From: Cliona cf. orientalis
Taxonomy: Eukaryota; Porifera; Demospongiae; Clionaida; Clionaidae
Length of the DNA stretch: 64,000 nt
Direction of reading: 5' to 3'
Assembly: GCA_963930775.1 (NCBI GenBank)
Contig: OZ005695.1
Coordinates: forward strand, 434,001 to 498,000
The notes under the pieces were generated by a model, which had not been told where the DNA came from, did no database searches, and saw only the letters and a program-made list of their open reading frames with translations. The stretch's first letter is position 1. Every line of letters begins with the position of its first letter. Positions 22,715-35,405 of this stretch are shown in pieces. Made by a program: the position numbers and the translations under genes.

Positions 22715-24009
22715 ACACCCCAATGTCATCAAGCTGATGGGTGTGGTCACCATAGGAGAACCAGTAAGCTATAGATAAATTAATAAGGCAAAAAATAATC
22801 ATATTTCTGATCAAAAATGGTAGGCCATGATTGTACTGGAGTTACTTACAAATGGAGATCTGCATAAATATCTTCTGAATTTGAGACCTTCGTAAGCCCT
22901 TATATATGCATGATTATGCCACTATCAATATAATACTATTATAGTGAAGTGGTAAACCAATTTCCTAACTACAGTCCTGGGGAGATTCTTCCATCAAACA
23001 TGCCACAGCTGCTAATGAAATTCTGTCAGCAAATTGCCTGTGGTATGGAGCATCTTGCTAAAAAATCATTTGTGCACAGAGACCTGGCAGCAAGGAATAT
23101 TCTGGTGTCTGAAGGCAAAATCTGCAAGGTTGTAGTTAAACTCTATAGCTATTAAAATAGGCTTCATTTTGTGAGGTGTGTATGATATTGTACACAGATC
23201 AGTGACTTTGGTATGTCACGCAATATAATGAACGAAGACTACTACATTTCTCATGGAGGACGAGTGCCAGTTAAGTGGACCGCCCCTGAGGTACTGAAAT
23301 GTTTGACAAATGTGTACAGTTACATGACTACATTCTTCATTCCTATTATATAATACAGGCAATAAACTATAAGAAGTACTCCACTGCCAGTGATGTGTGG
23401 AGCTTTGGTTGTGTCATGTATGAGATATGGAGTCTCGGACAAAAGCCCTTCCAGGACTACCGCAATGTGGAGGTTAGATAAAATTAATAATTATTAATGC
23501 CACACTTCTCAGTTTACGACCTTTGAAGCGTTCTAGCATTCCTCCCTCTTTAATGCATGCAGGTGATTCAAATGATTGATGATGGCTACCGTCTCCCTCC
23601 CCCTCCTGGGATGACAAAGGAACTCTACAAGATCATGATTCAATGCTGGTACACACTTGGCTTTATCTTATGTTTTCTTTCTTGTTGCTAAGGGAGTTGT
23701 TTCACTATTTCACAGGCATCCAGATCGCTCCAGTCGACCCACCTTCCCTCAGCTAGTGGAGATGTTGTCTCGAGCTGACTTTGAGCTGTTTGTGTGGGAG
23801 GAGGAGGATTTGAGGAACAGTGACCCCCAGGTGAAGCTGATTGGAGCTCCACTGGAACTAGCAAAGAACCTCTACCACCAACTACAAAGAGTGTATTTCA
23901 GCTCTTAAACATGATTTATTATAATATTATAAGCTGTACTGTATTCATAGGCTAATGTGCGTGGGCTTTATTGACGACCATTACCAATTTTATATTATCC
24001 CGGGCCCGG

Positions 24010-24161
24010 GGGTGCGGTTGATAGATGGTGACATCGTCTTGCTGCACGCATGCGCACGCGAGGTAGTACGGAAGCCAATAAGTGCGGGGGGGGGGTAATG
24101 TCGGTATTCATAATATTGTTATCTGTAACCGCACGGGAAGGTCCAGATCTATTTACCGAAG
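24010..24161 (+). promoter_or_regulatory. RTK5 promoter region
   Basis: Conserved with the RTK2 and RTK4 upstream regions: ggtgcggttgatag, an NRF1-like gcacgcatgcgcacgcg at 24041, a G run near 24087, and ctgtaaccgcacgggaagg. No TATA box is evident. The function is inferred from conservation and position. Confidence 0.5.
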
Positions 24162-27100
24162 ATGAAGATGAGCGTCGTTCATGGCTCGCGACTATTGTGT
24201 ATCTTTGCAGTCATACATTGCCATTGGTTAGCCGGTAAGTCCATACTACCATAGGTTTTAATAGCATATTCGCGGTAGAATGTACAATCATGAATTACGT
24301 TGTCGTATAAAACAGGTAACACAAGGGCTGATCGTTTCACTAATGGGTTCCCAAACGTGTTAGTGACTGATATATTAAGGCCTGGAGATACGAGCACGGA
24401 TTACACTCTGCGTCTTATTCCTGATATGAGCTTCACTTGTAATGGCACCATAGTGGGCTTCACAGTGGCGGGCAGGAGGAGAAATGATGGCTCCGATGAC
24501 CCTATCATTCAGATCTGGAGACCACAAAACACCTCCCAGCTGAGTACCTACTACATCACAAACAGTAGCAACTCAATTGCAATAGATGAAAGAGTTTGTG
24601 CAGAAAGCTCCATAGTATTTCGGTCTAACAGTGATCCCAGGAATCAAGTACGGCAATGCCACTTATGTGTCGCCAATCGAGTCCGAGTTCAGGCTGGGGA
24701 TGTTCTTGGTCTTCTACTACCGCCCAGAATGGACACTTCTTTTCTCATATCGATAGCGGAAGTTAGCAGCAAAGCACCAAAAAACCATGTGTTTGAGAGT
24801 CAGGAGTTGATATCAGATCCAACTGTAAATCTTCATAATGCAACATTACAGAACAATCAACTGCCTCAGATTGCAGTAGATGTTGTACCAGGTATCTATT
24901 GTAGTATTAAAGTTTTAGCTGTTTATTACCACACAGCCACACATTAATGTTGCATCACTAGCCATTAATTTTATGTAGAAATAATAAATCACAAATAAAC
25001 TCTCCAATGAGTCCATCTGTATTATACTCTATTACTCAGATACAGAGAATGATTGCTCCAAGTGTGTCACTGGGCTCACTGATACGCCAGCATTTGAAGT
25101 CTGTCAACGCACACGCACTGGACCAGATGGCAACAATGTACTCACTATACTCATCCCTGGTATGAATTTCACCTACAATGCCACTATTGCTGGATTTATT
25201 GTGGCCGGGACAAGATTTAGAAACTCTAGGATTCAAATCTGGCGACAGAACTATTCACAGCCTGGTACCTTCTACAAAGTACAACCAGATATAACCGTGA
25301 ATGGAACTTCAGGGTGTGCATCAAGGGTTAGGATAGCCATGGATATACGCTTTTGCATCTTGAAGAGCATGGCTGTGTCAGTACAGCCTGGTGATTTTCT
25401 TGGATTGGAAATACCTCGAACCGATGAAAATAGTGGGATTTACTTCACTAGTGGAGGACCAGAAAACTATGTCTTTACAGGTGCATTGAATTCATCAGTT
25501 AAACTCGCAAATAATTCTAATTACAGAGTAGTCCAGCTGCGACCTCAAATAGCTTTCAATCTGACATCAGGTATATACACAGATTGTTTGCCACTCTCTC
25601 ATTTTAATTATTAATGTAATGCATTAATTAACCTGCAGATCAGTGCACAAGTGGATTTCTTAGTGAAGTGACAAAGGCAACTGGAGAAAGACTAGAAAGT
25701 ATCAACATGGCTACTACAGTACTCCTTCCAAACCTAACGTTTGGATGCAATGGAACTATTGTGAGACTTACAATCGCTGTGGCTCACAATTATTATGACT
25801 CAAAGCAGCAGAAACAGTTAGCTCCGAAAATTCAAATTTGGAAAGAAACTCAAAATTTCTACAAATCAGGTCCTGAAATTCCTATTTCAAATTCATCTTG
25901 TGCAAATTTGACGCTAAATGAAGGAATAGTTCAATGTACGTTGAATGAAGCAGCTCGAGTATCTGTTCAGCCAGGAGACATTCTTGGAGTTGAGATACCA
26001 CCTGTTGCTGCTGATCACAATGGCTACAAGATTCTTTTCAATACAAGCAGTGAATCTACTGCTCATATCTTTCGACAGCGCCAACCCTCTTCCACTCTCA
26101 ATCTCTCAGAGGCAGATGATATCACCAGCCACCTGCCACAGATCATTCCCTTGGTTATTTTAGGTAATTCCATACCCTCATATGTTATGCATTCCAACTA
26201 AATTAGTGCTTCTACGTATTTTTATTCAGCATAATAATTGTACTTAGTCTGCATTATATTGATGTTATGCATGCATTCATATAATATAGATCAGAGTACT
26301 GATCAGTGCAGTGGTGGCAGCATCAAGTCAGTCACTCCTTCTGGAATGTGCAATTTACCAATAAATAGTACCAACATTCATCAAAAAGCATTAGTTATTT
26401 CATCTATAGTGGTTTTCATTATATTATTGCTTACAATTATCACTATCTTAGTGGTAATAATCGTTTTTCAGCAAAGGAGGTGGAAAAAACAAAAGCAAGC
26501 TCTCAATAACATTATTAACAGTACCTACTCAAATTCAGCCTACAATGGTGAGTTAAGTCAGTAAGCTATAGCTGCATGCTTGGTAGCTATAAAAAAGTCT
26601 TTTTAACAGATAGAACTCCGATTGTCGTGGCAAATTCAACCACTAAGTTTGATTCAGTATCATACACAGCAGTTCCAGATGAGGCACCTGATGGGCCAGT
26701 ACCAGAATACGAGGAAGTAGCTGATGCAGATGCAGACTTAGATCAAAGGGAGTCCTCTAATGAGAAAGATAATATTGCTAAAACGTACTACAGCATGGGA
26801 CCACAGTCCTTCAAAGATAACAACGATTGTACCGTAGTAAGTTCGTTTTCTATAGATTATTTTTTTCTCCCAAGGGATGAAATAATAATTATGAAAGTAA
26901 ATTATGGGACTTCGAATTCCATATTAATTTTTATTTGGGAACGGATACACTCATTATACATGTTATATATTTTTAAGTCGAAAAAAATTATTATTGTGAT
27001 ATCATATACAGGTTCAAAATGAAGCTCTAGAAATTCACCTAGATAACCGAAACTATGTTTGTGGAACATATGAAATGGTAATTTGTATATTTATATGGAT

Positions 27101-28916
27101 GGCTGCATATTGGCAATGCCTTAGTAGACTCAATAGTACTACAGTCACGTACACATGTTGGGATGTGTATATTATACTACAGCAAGATGTTGAAAATTCG
27201 TCTGAAGCCAAGAAAGATGAAAGTCAATACTGGGAGCCAGCTGCCACTGTTAATGAACTCTACAGGCAGATGGCCTTAAAGAAATACAGGGAGATAGACC
27301 CACAGCAAATAGAGTAAGAGCCGAAACTGCAACAGTATACAACTAATGGAATTGCTTCTCTCTCAGGGGTATAAGCTTGATATATAAACAATTGCATGCC
27401 ATGGAATTACCAGGAATTCCATGATGGAACTCAGTCCATTAATTAGTTAAAGATGTGGTATTCAATAACAATAAGAATTTGTAAATTCCAGGAAAGCCTA
27501 AGTTATCATTGTATTGAGTACTACACTGAAAATAGCGATCATTTCACGAGAATAGTAGCAATATAATATTATTATGGATAGTACGATAGCAGTCCTAGAT
27601 AGGCTTTCTCTCAGCATGCGCCCTTATGCAGGACAAAAGATACACTAGGCTCAGGTCAGTTTGGTGAAGTGAGTAAGGGCATCTGGCAGAGTCCAATGGG
27701 AGCCATGGATGTAGCTGTGAAGCAGCTCCAGCCTGGAGCCTCAGAGGAAGAGAAGGTCAAGTTCCTCCAGGAGGCGGCCATTAATGGACAGTTCAGACAC
27801 CCCAATGTCGTCAAGCTGATGGGTGTGGTCACAGTGGGAGAGCCAGTGAGTTATTCAAGCATAATTATTGCATGTTGTTCATCAAAAACATAACAAATGA
27901 TTTCCAGATAATGATAGTGCTGGAGTTATTGTCCAATGGTGATCTCAGAAACTTTCTAATTAAGCAACAACCTCGGCAAGTGTATGTATATCCGAGTATA
28001 AGCATAATAGTTTAAATTGTATTACATTCATAGAGCTGAAAAGCAGGAGGAGTCTATAGCTGAGGCTGGTGTGGACAAGAATGTACTGCTTAGATTCTGT
28101 CAGCAAATAGCTGCAGGCATGAGCTACCTTGCCTCCAAGGCATTCATACACAGAGACCTGGCAGCCAGGAATATCTTGGTGTCCGGTGACAAAATATGCA
28201 AGGTAATGGATGAATTATAAAAAGCAATGGTCTGTGACAGTATATTATCAAGGATATTATTTTTGCAATTATAGATCAGTGATTTTGGAATGTCTCGTAA
28301 TTTGATGGATGAGAACTACTACGTTTCTCATGGTGGAAAAGTGCCAGTGAAGTGGACGGCCCCAGAGGTACGTAGGTACTTCAGTGAATTGTGTTTCACG
28401 ATTAAATTTTTCCTTAATAGGCCCTCCACTACAAGAAGTACTCCACTGCCAGTGATGTGTGGAGCTTTGGTTGTGTCATGTATGAGATATGGAGTCTCGG
28501 ACACAAACCGTTTGAAAATTTTACTAATCCTGAAGTAATTTCATAGTTGTACAGTGGGTAGTAACATTAACAAATGGTACTTCATTTCAGGCAATGAAAA
28601 TGGTTGATAAGGGCTACCGTCTCCCTCCCCCTCCTGGACTGACAAAGGAACTCTACAAGATCATGATTCAGTGCTGGTAACTAAGCAAAAAAAATATTTA
28701 CTGAATCAATTTTTTTTCTTTAGGCAGCCAGAGAGCAGTCGGCGACCCACCTTTCCTCAGCTAGTGGAGATGCTGTCTCGAGCTGACTTTGAGCTATTTG
28801 TGTGGGAGGAGGAGGATTTGAGGAACAGTGACCCCCAGGTGAAGATGACTGGAGCTCCACTGGAACTAGCAAAGAACCTCTACCACCAACTACAAAGAGT
28901 GTATTTCAGCTCTTGA
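24162..28916 (+). CDS. RTK5: receptor tyrosine kinase, three ectodomain modules
   Basis: Predicted 1107 aa. Exons: 24162-24234, 24316-24891, 25040-25570, 25639-26163, 26290-26547, 26610-26836, 27012-27077, 27183-27313, 27632-27845, 27908-27975, 28034-28202, 28275-28367, 28421-28534, 28591-28676, 28724-28916. Signal peptide and three modules correspond to RTK2; module 3 is the best conserved and module 1 the least. The transmembrane helix is in exon 5 ([20 protein letters not shown]). Tail tyrosines lie in VSYTAVPDE and PEYEEV contexts, plausible SH2/PTB docking sites. The juxtamembrane exon has QYWEPA and KKYREI. Kinase motifs [27 protein letters not shown] and APE are complete. The intron after 27975 has a GC donor. 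The HRD exon is 3 nt longer than in RTK2 (an extra glutamate codon). It appears intact and functional. Confidence 0.88.
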
Positions 28917-29117
28917 AAATTTAGTATTGTTATTTGCATAAAACATCACAGTGCATGTATAATACGTATTCTTTTGGCCTCAATGTGTTTGTATACGTAC
29001 ATAGGTGGTTGCGCACGCGCGTGGGAGGAGTCTACTGCAACATTACAGCGCATGCGTCAATAGTAGCCCCACCTCAACTTAAAGAGAACGGAAAGACCCT
29101 ATAGAAGTTTCTCCAGT
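28917..29117 (+). promoter_or_regulatory. RTK6 upstream region
   Basis: Contains gcgcacgcgcgtgggagg and gcgcatgcgtcaatag, both NRF1-like. The same block precedes the RTK3 pseudogene (8960-9033), so it is part of the duplicated unit. Confidence 0.45.
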
Positions 29118-31560
29118 ATGACTACAACGATAACTACAACCGTCACCATCAATGGTAGTGGTGGTGATTTAAGCGGACCCGACAGAATAGGAATTACTGC
29201 CACTGTAATTATTTTTATACTGCTTACAATCATTTCCATTCTGGCGACGGCATTTGTGGTCAAGTGGAGGAGCTGGAACAAACAAAAACAAGCTGCCATC
29301 ATCACAAAAGGTGAAGATAACACTCTAGTCGTCTAGGCTACTAGGTCTATATCCCAGGAGCGGCCAAAAGGATGCCACTACACGACAATGTACTGGCAAG
29401 CCTGGCAGATGTGGCCCTAATAGGGGGTCCTGGTAGTTATATGATTCTATATCTCATTTTCAATACTATGCACTGTATATTATTATGATTGATTTTATTT
29501 GTACTTTTCTTAACAGACAGATCTAGAGATGTTGTCGTGCCAGAAAATTCTATCACTTTTGGTTCAATATCTTACACAGCTGCTCCACACTATGAGATCC
29601 CAGAATCAGCTGAACCAATGCCTGAATATGACGAGATAACTGACACAGAAAGGGAGCCCACTATTAAAGAGAAAGCTGCTAAGTCACAATCAGATTCAAA
29701 ATTTTATTTCAGACCAGAACAGCAGTCACAAGAAAGCAATCAAGAATATGCATTTGTAAGTTCCTTACTCTCAAGAGATCCAACATGAAAGATAAACAAA
29801 GCATCAGATTTGATGCTTCCTTCAACCAAGTTACAGCTTTCAATGTGTTAATTTACTAATGCTACCCACAGGAACTAAATATCATGTATACTTTGCAGGC
29901 TCAAAACAAAGATCTACAGATTTGCCTCAATAGCCAAAACTATGTTTGTGGAACGTACGAAAGGGTGAATTCTAATAATTTGGCAGATAGTTTCAGTGTA
30001 TAATGTTTTACAATATTATGTGTAATATATTATAGCAAGATGCTGAATATGTGTCTGAAGCTAAGGAAGATAAAAGTCAATACTGGGAGCCAGCTGCCAC
30101 GGTTAATGAACTCTACAGGCAGATGGCCTCAGAGAAATACAGGGAGATAGACCCACAGCAAGTAGAGTAAGAGCCGACATGTGGTATTTTTATATGAAAT
30201 AGTCTCCATGCTTCGTAATTAATATAGCTATGATTGTAACAATAATGATCATAACTTTGTGTAGGACTAAAAGTGTACTAGGCTCAGGTCAGTTTGGCGA
30301 AGTCAGTAAGGGTATCTGGCAGAGTCCAATGGGAGCCATGGATGTAGCTGTGAAGCAGCTCCAGCCTGGAGCCTCAGAGGAAGAGAAGGTCAAGTTCCTC
30401 CAGGAGGCGGCCATTAATGGACAGTTCAGACACCCCAATGTTGTTCAGCTGATGGGTGTGGTCACTGCGGGAGAGCCCGTGAGTTATTCAAGCATAATAT
30501 TATAACTATTGCTTAATAAAATAAGCATGTGATTTTCAGACGATGATAGTGCTGGAGTTATTGTCCAATGGTGATCTCAGAAACTTTCTTATTAAGCAAC
30601 AACCTCAGCAAGTGTACGTAAATCCAAGCATAAGCTAGTGTAATAGTTTAAATTGTATTACCTTCTTAGAGCTGAAAAGCAGGAGTCTATAGCTGAGGTT
30701 GGTGTGGACAAGAATGTACTACTTAGATTCTGTCAGCAAATAGCTACAGGCATGAGCTACCTTGCCTCCAAGGCATTCATACACAGAGACCTGGCAGCCA
30801 GAAATATCTTGGTGTCCAGTGATAAAATATGCAAGGTAATGGATGATGATTATAAAAAACAATGGTCTGTGACAGTATATTATCATTTTTGCAATTAGAT
30901 CAGTGATTTTGGAATGTCTCGTAATTTGATGGATGAGAACTACTATATCTCTCATGGTGGAAAAGTACCAGTGAAGTGGACGGCCCCAGAGGTAGCTACC
31001 TCAGTGAACTGTATTTCACGATAAATTTCACAATAAAAATTTCCTTAATAGGCGATTCACTACAAGAAGTACTCCACTGCCAGTGATGTATGGAGCTTTG
31101 GTTGTGTCATGTATGAGATATGGAGTCTCGGACACAAACCATTTGAAAGTTCTACTAATCCAGAAGTAATTCTAGTTGTACTGTGTGTAATAATATGATA
31201 GCGTTAAACTAAATTCCAGGCAGTCAAATTGGTTGACAAGGGCTACCGTCTCCCTCCCCCTCCTGGACTGACAAAGGAACTCTACAAGATCATGATTCAA
31301 TGCTGGTAACTAAGCTAACTGAATCAAGAAATAATTATTATAGAATGGATTTTAAATTTTTCTTCAGGCAGCCAGAGAGGAGTCGGCGACCCACCTTCCC
31401 TCAGCTAGTGGAGATGTTGTCTCGAGCTGACTTTGAGCTATTTGTGTGGGAGGAGGAGGATTTGAGGAACAGTGACCCCCAGGTGAAGCTGATTGGAGCT
31501 CCACTGGAACTAGCAAAGAACCTCTACCACCAACTACAAAGATCATATCTACCAACTTAA
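29118..31560 (+). CDS. RTK6: membrane tyrosine kinase with minimal ectodomain
   Basis: Predicted 520 aa. Exons: 29118-29310, 29517-29755, 29899-29964, 30036-30166, 30265-30478, 30540-30607, 30670-30835, 30899-30991, 31052-31165, 31220-31305, 31368-31560. The first methionine is followed by about 25 residues rich in Thr ([16 protein letters not shown]), then a transmembrane helix ([20 protein letters not shown]) and a basic stop. There is no cleavable signal peptide and no ectodomain module. Tail tyrosines lie in ISYTAAP and MPEYDEI contexts, followed by the juxtamembrane QYWEPA/KYREI and a complete kinase ([30 protein letters not shown]). The intron after 30607 uses a GC donor (A|GCAAGT). It could signal without ligand or act as a partner chain. 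An unseen upstream ectodomain exon is possible, but none lies between it and RTK5. Confidence 0.8.
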
Positions 31561-31614
31561 GACATTACTTTATTGTACAACATACAGTATATTATATGGA
31601 AAAGATCGTTAATA

Positions 31615-31700
31615 AATTTGCCAGCGCATGCGCATGCGTTACGTTATGGAATTTTGGGGCCCGCCCATATAGGGTGGAGTTTTGGGTTCATTAGGACACT
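31615..31700 (+). promoter_or_regulatory. RTK7 promoter with NRF1-like palindrome
   Basis: gcgcatgcgcatgcgttacg followed by ggggcccgcccatata and the start codon. The same ~80 bases precede RTK8 (35325-35405) almost unchanged. The cata-tagggtgg block may include a TATA-like element. Confidence 0.5.
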
Positions 31701-34634
31701 ATGAACAAGATGACAGTTGGTCGTTCAGTGTTGCAACTTTGCTTGCTGCTCGTTTGCACTTTGCTGGGTAAGCCTAGATTAGATAATACTAGTAATAGCT
31801 AAATATCCACTCACTGATTGAATTTCTACCACTGGATTGTTTTGCTGTTTCAATCCGTGCCAATATGTCTGGTCTTGTGGCCCTTACTAGGTGGTGGAGC
31901 CTTAGCTGAGGCACCATCAAGCTGTAGCAGTGGATTTCCTGCGAGAGATAGAATAGTTCGCGAAGTATTCGACTCAAATGAACGCTCTACTCGACTCATT
32001 CCTGAGATGAACTTCACTTGCAATGGCACCATTACTGGATACACATTTGCTGGGATCACTGAAAAGATGGCAGATGGAGGACAGAATCCAGAGATTCAAA
32101 TTTGGAGACAGAGCTGTAGTCAGCCAGAAGAATACTACAGGACAGGTGCTAGTATTATGATTAGTGAAGTATTGTGCGAGGGTGGATTTACTGAAGTATT
32201 TAAAGGAGTGTTTCACTGCAATCTGATGGACACTGCTCGACAGAAAGTTCAATCCGGGGACATTTTAGGACTTGAATTAGCTCCACAGAGAGATATTGCT
32301 ATTGATTTATTGTTTGCAAGGGTTATCAAAGGACCAATGAATTATTTGTTTAGTAAAGAACAGCTTCACTCTCAGTCACTAAGGGTAGTGCTTTTTGAAA
32401 GAGATTCAGAGAATCAAGAACTACCACAAATAACATTCAGCATTTCAGGTATGCATAAATAAACATTAGTTAGCTTATTCCACATGTGCTGTGAGGCCAA
32501 ACGTGGTTAAATTAATCTTTATCCTCCAGAGAGCAACTGTATCAGAGGTTTTCCCACCATCCCGGTATCTCAAGAGGATAGTATCGCTCAAGAGTCATCC
32601 GCAGTGACAGTGCTCATCCCGAGAATGAACTTCACCTGCAGTCAGAGAATCTTAGCTTTCTATTTTGGTGGAATCAACCGGCGAGGAGGACAACAAGATC
32701 CTATGATACAAATTTGGCGAGAGAACAGTTCCATGCCAGGAAATTACTACAAGATTGAGCGTCCTATTCCTGTGAATATCTCTGACATTGTATGTGCCGA
32801 CGGTCTGCCTCCAACAAACCCACCCGCTCGACGATCTTTTTTGTGCATCCTCAATAAAGATTATCAGGTTTCCGTTGAACCTGGTGATATTCTTGGACTA
32901 GAGATACCTTCCACTGATGATGATGACTTCGATATCTGGTTCACAAGTGGAGGCCCGCTAAACTATATCTTTGATACAGAGCTGAACTCTACCGTCGAAC
33001 TTTCTGAAAATTCTACAACTGAGGCACAGTTACCTCAAATATCATTTGAATTTACATCAGGTACTAAAGGTCATCCTAGTAATGATATCTTTAATAATAT
33101 TATTATTGTTATCATTATCCAGATCAGTGCACCAGCGGGTTTCCAGAGCTGGTATCCAGCATGGAAGGAACCAACCAAGGGGATCCAAATAAAGTAACAA
33201 CCAGGCTCTTTCCCGAGCTAAAGTTTGGGTGTAGCGGGAAGATTGTGAGATTCGCAGTAGATGTAGTGAATAGAAGGGGACAGCAAAGCCCAAAGATTCA
33301 AATATGGAGACCAAATGCCACCCAGTTACAAAATATCTACTACAAGACTGGTTTGGATGTTCCGATAGTTGATAGTGGTGAAGTGTGTCTACGTCATGAA
33401 CGTAATAATGGAGGAATATTTCGATGCACGTTGAACAATGCTTACGGAGTGTCAGTTCGACCTGGGGACTGGAGCTACCCTCGGAAACTGATAATGATTT
33501 CGATATTATCTTTACAGATCAGAGAACAGAGAATTATGTGTTTGAAGGCAGCCTCGCCTCACCTGCCAACCTGACTGAAGCTGATAGAGTCACCAATCAT
33601 ACTATGCCATCAATCAACTTTACAGTGATGATAGGTAAAACAAAATAAACTGTTACTAATACCATACACATGCTGTATGACCGGCCAAAATAATATAATA
33701 CTCACAAAGTATAATACGCTCCACTTTGTGCATGCTCTCTCTCTCTCATGTACTCAAGTTGACTCTTCAAATGGAGATGATGGATCAAAATTTAATGTTG
33801 CAATCTGTAACTTCACTGCGTTATCTGACACTGACACTCTACCCACAACTGATGCTCAAAAAGGAGTTATTTCTGTTCAGATCATAGCAGGAAGTGTGAT
33901 AGGATCATGCATTGTTCTCCTGTTGCTAATTGTGGCCTTAGTGTTCCTGATTGTGTGCTTCAAAAGGCGCAAAAAGACACAGAAGTTAATCAATCCCATA
34001 TATGTGAACGCAGCAAGTACCATAAACGTTCTAATTACAGTGCCAAAGTACAGTCAGAGATGAAACTGGCACCTTAGGTAATTTTTAAACGTTCTATTAA
34101 ATGGGAACACCAAGCATGGTTCTGCCTTTTATTCATTTAAGATAAATTAAGTTGTTAATTATTTTTGCCAGTATCTCTTGTGAACTGCACTATAAAGTCA
34201 TCAAAATTGTGCTATTATACTATGGATCATGGAATGTATTAATTGGAATAATGATATCATCATGACCTCTAATTAGGGTGCAAGAAAATTTGCATTGCCT
34301 GAAGCCACTCACTGCCATGAGTTGATTTCTATAGGTATCATTAATATTTATACAGGACAATAACAAGTGAGTAGTCTATCATTGTTTTCCAATGGGTTAC
34401 CATGTTATTCCATCTAATAAGCATACACCCATTAAATTTTGGGCGTCATCTGTTGATGGCTTTAATAAACTACCATCTTTTATACACAGAAACAGAGAGA
34501 AGTACTTGCTGGGTGTATTGATGATGATAGCTACATGTATGTATATGAAGCCCTTGAAATTGATGCGAATGCATTAGAGCAGTCGGTGATCCCCTCAGCT
34601 AGTGGAGATGCTCTCTCGAGCTGACTTTGAGCTA
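31701..34634 (+). pseudogene. RTK7: frameshifted, kinase-deleted receptor
   Basis: Exon 1 31701-31767 (signal peptide [17 protein letters not shown]...), modules at 31891-32448, 32530-33060 and 33123-33634, and a transmembrane exon from 33759 ([19 protein letters not shown]) ending in a stop at 34063. Module 3 lacks 10 bases present in RTK8 (ggggacattctcggactgg reduced to ggggactgg), a deletion between two GGAC repeats, and the shifted frame stops at 33574. Downstream, a relic of the RTK8 tail exon (34490-34556) runs straight into a fragment of the last kinase exon (34580-34634). The juxtamembrane and almost all kinase exons are therefore deleted. If translated, the product would be a secreted protein of two and a half modules. 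Whether it is a dead gene or a decoy is not decidable here. Confidence 0.75.
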
Positions 34635-35169
34635 GTTGTAGATTTGCTACAAACGGTTGTTACGACTCTGTATTATTTAACTCTCTTATTGAACTCAAAC
34701 TCTTATTGAACAGCTCTCTGATTTGCATGGAATACATGCAGCTTATATACACTCTACAACAACTGAGTTTCAGTGAAGTGGTACAGAATTGCGTGTGCAT
34801 GCGTGACACAAAGTATGGTGTAGATGAGTGATAAAGATGTGATCGTGACACTGAGGGCAAACAAGAAGTAATCATGCACTAGTCACTAGACCAAAACTGT
34901 GATTTCCTTCTGTAGTGTTTACCAAAACATGGCATTTCCTACACATACTTGTTGGAGGATAGGGGAGAATTTTTGCTAACTTGAATGAAATAAGCAGAAA
35001 ATTTGCTCTATCCTACACATTTCCTACCTGCACGAAATCCATATTTTCGTCTAGTGAGTGTTAATGACAAAAATTATCATGTAAGATAATGTACAGAAAT
35101 CACTGATCAGTAGGATAAGTGTAAATTAGTGATGATGAAGCTACAGGAAATTTAATATTAATGTTCACT
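34635..35169. mobile_element. ~535-bp insertion in the RTK7 last-exon relic
   Basis: The exon sequence ...GACTTTGAGCTA breaks at 34634 and resumes as ...AGCTATT..GGAGGAGG near 35170. AGCTA is present at both borders and could be a target duplication. The ends show weak inverted similarity (gttgtag / ctacaag). It contains a reverse copy of the ~100-bp repeat at 34924-35032. No coding sequence is seen. Confidence 0.45.
34924..35032 (-). repeat. ~100-bp interspersed repeat (copy 3, inverted)
   Basis: Reverse complement of the repeat at 18277-18378 with several differences (catttcctacacat...gctctatcctacacatttcct). Unlike copies 1 and 2, it is not explained by gene duplication. Confidence 0.55.
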
Positions 35170-35405
35170 ACAAGCTATTGGAGGAGGATTTGAGGAACAG
35201 TGACCCTCAGGTGAAGCTGATTGGAGCTCCACTAAAACTAGCAAAGAACCTCTACCAAGAATTACAAAGATCATACTTAACTGTATAATAGACCATTGCA
35301 CAACATACAATGGTTTAAATTTTTGCAAGCGCATGCGCATGCGTTACGTTATGGAATTTTGGGGCCCGCCCATATAGGGTGGAGTTTTGGGTTCATTAGG
35401 ACACT

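Larger units (their letters stand above)
17032..23908 (+). pseudogene. RTK4: decayed RTK, MITE in tail and GC-rich insert in kinase
   Basis: Exons 17032-17107 (signal peptide), 17775-18120, 18436-18920 and 18993-19519 match RTK2 exons 1-4. Module 1 has a 2-base deletion (TACACTGCGTC) and loses its middle. Module 2 has TGA in place of CGA after QIW. Module 3 has a 1-base deletion (CTTAAATCG). Exon 5 (from 19710) encodes a Ser/Pro/Thr stalk, a transmembrane helix (VGVIVGALVAALSLALIVIL) and six N-x-x-Y repeats such as EDNVVYDQ. It is interrupted by a MITE at 20345 that supplies a stop at 20380. Tyrosine-rich tail segments lie at 21520-21850 (NVYDTPH, NEAYNIT) and the juxtamembrane exon is about 22272-22402 (ETYWEPA). 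Kinase exons are 22458-22763, 22824-22891, 22945-23128, 23198-23290, 23359-23472, 23563-23648 and 23716-23908. The first kinase exon carries a 95-bp frameshifting insertion. It is one ancestral gene, now dead or split into fragments. Confidence 0.72.
34064..35405. other. RTK7 remnants, insertion and RTK8 promoter
   Basis: 34064-34480 shows no recognisable feature. 34490-34634 holds fused exon relics. 34635-35169 is foreign sequence inserted in the last kinase exon. 35170-35288 is the rest of that exon (ggaggatttgaggaacagtg onward, ending SYLTV*). 35325-35405 is the RTK8 promoter, a near copy of 31620-31700. Confidence 0.55.

Noticed and set aside
29118..29336. RTK6 first exon as a stand-alone 72-aa protein
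   Set aside because: A phase-1 donor at 29310 (AAAG|GTGAAG) joins in frame to the tail exon exactly as in RTK2 and RTK5.
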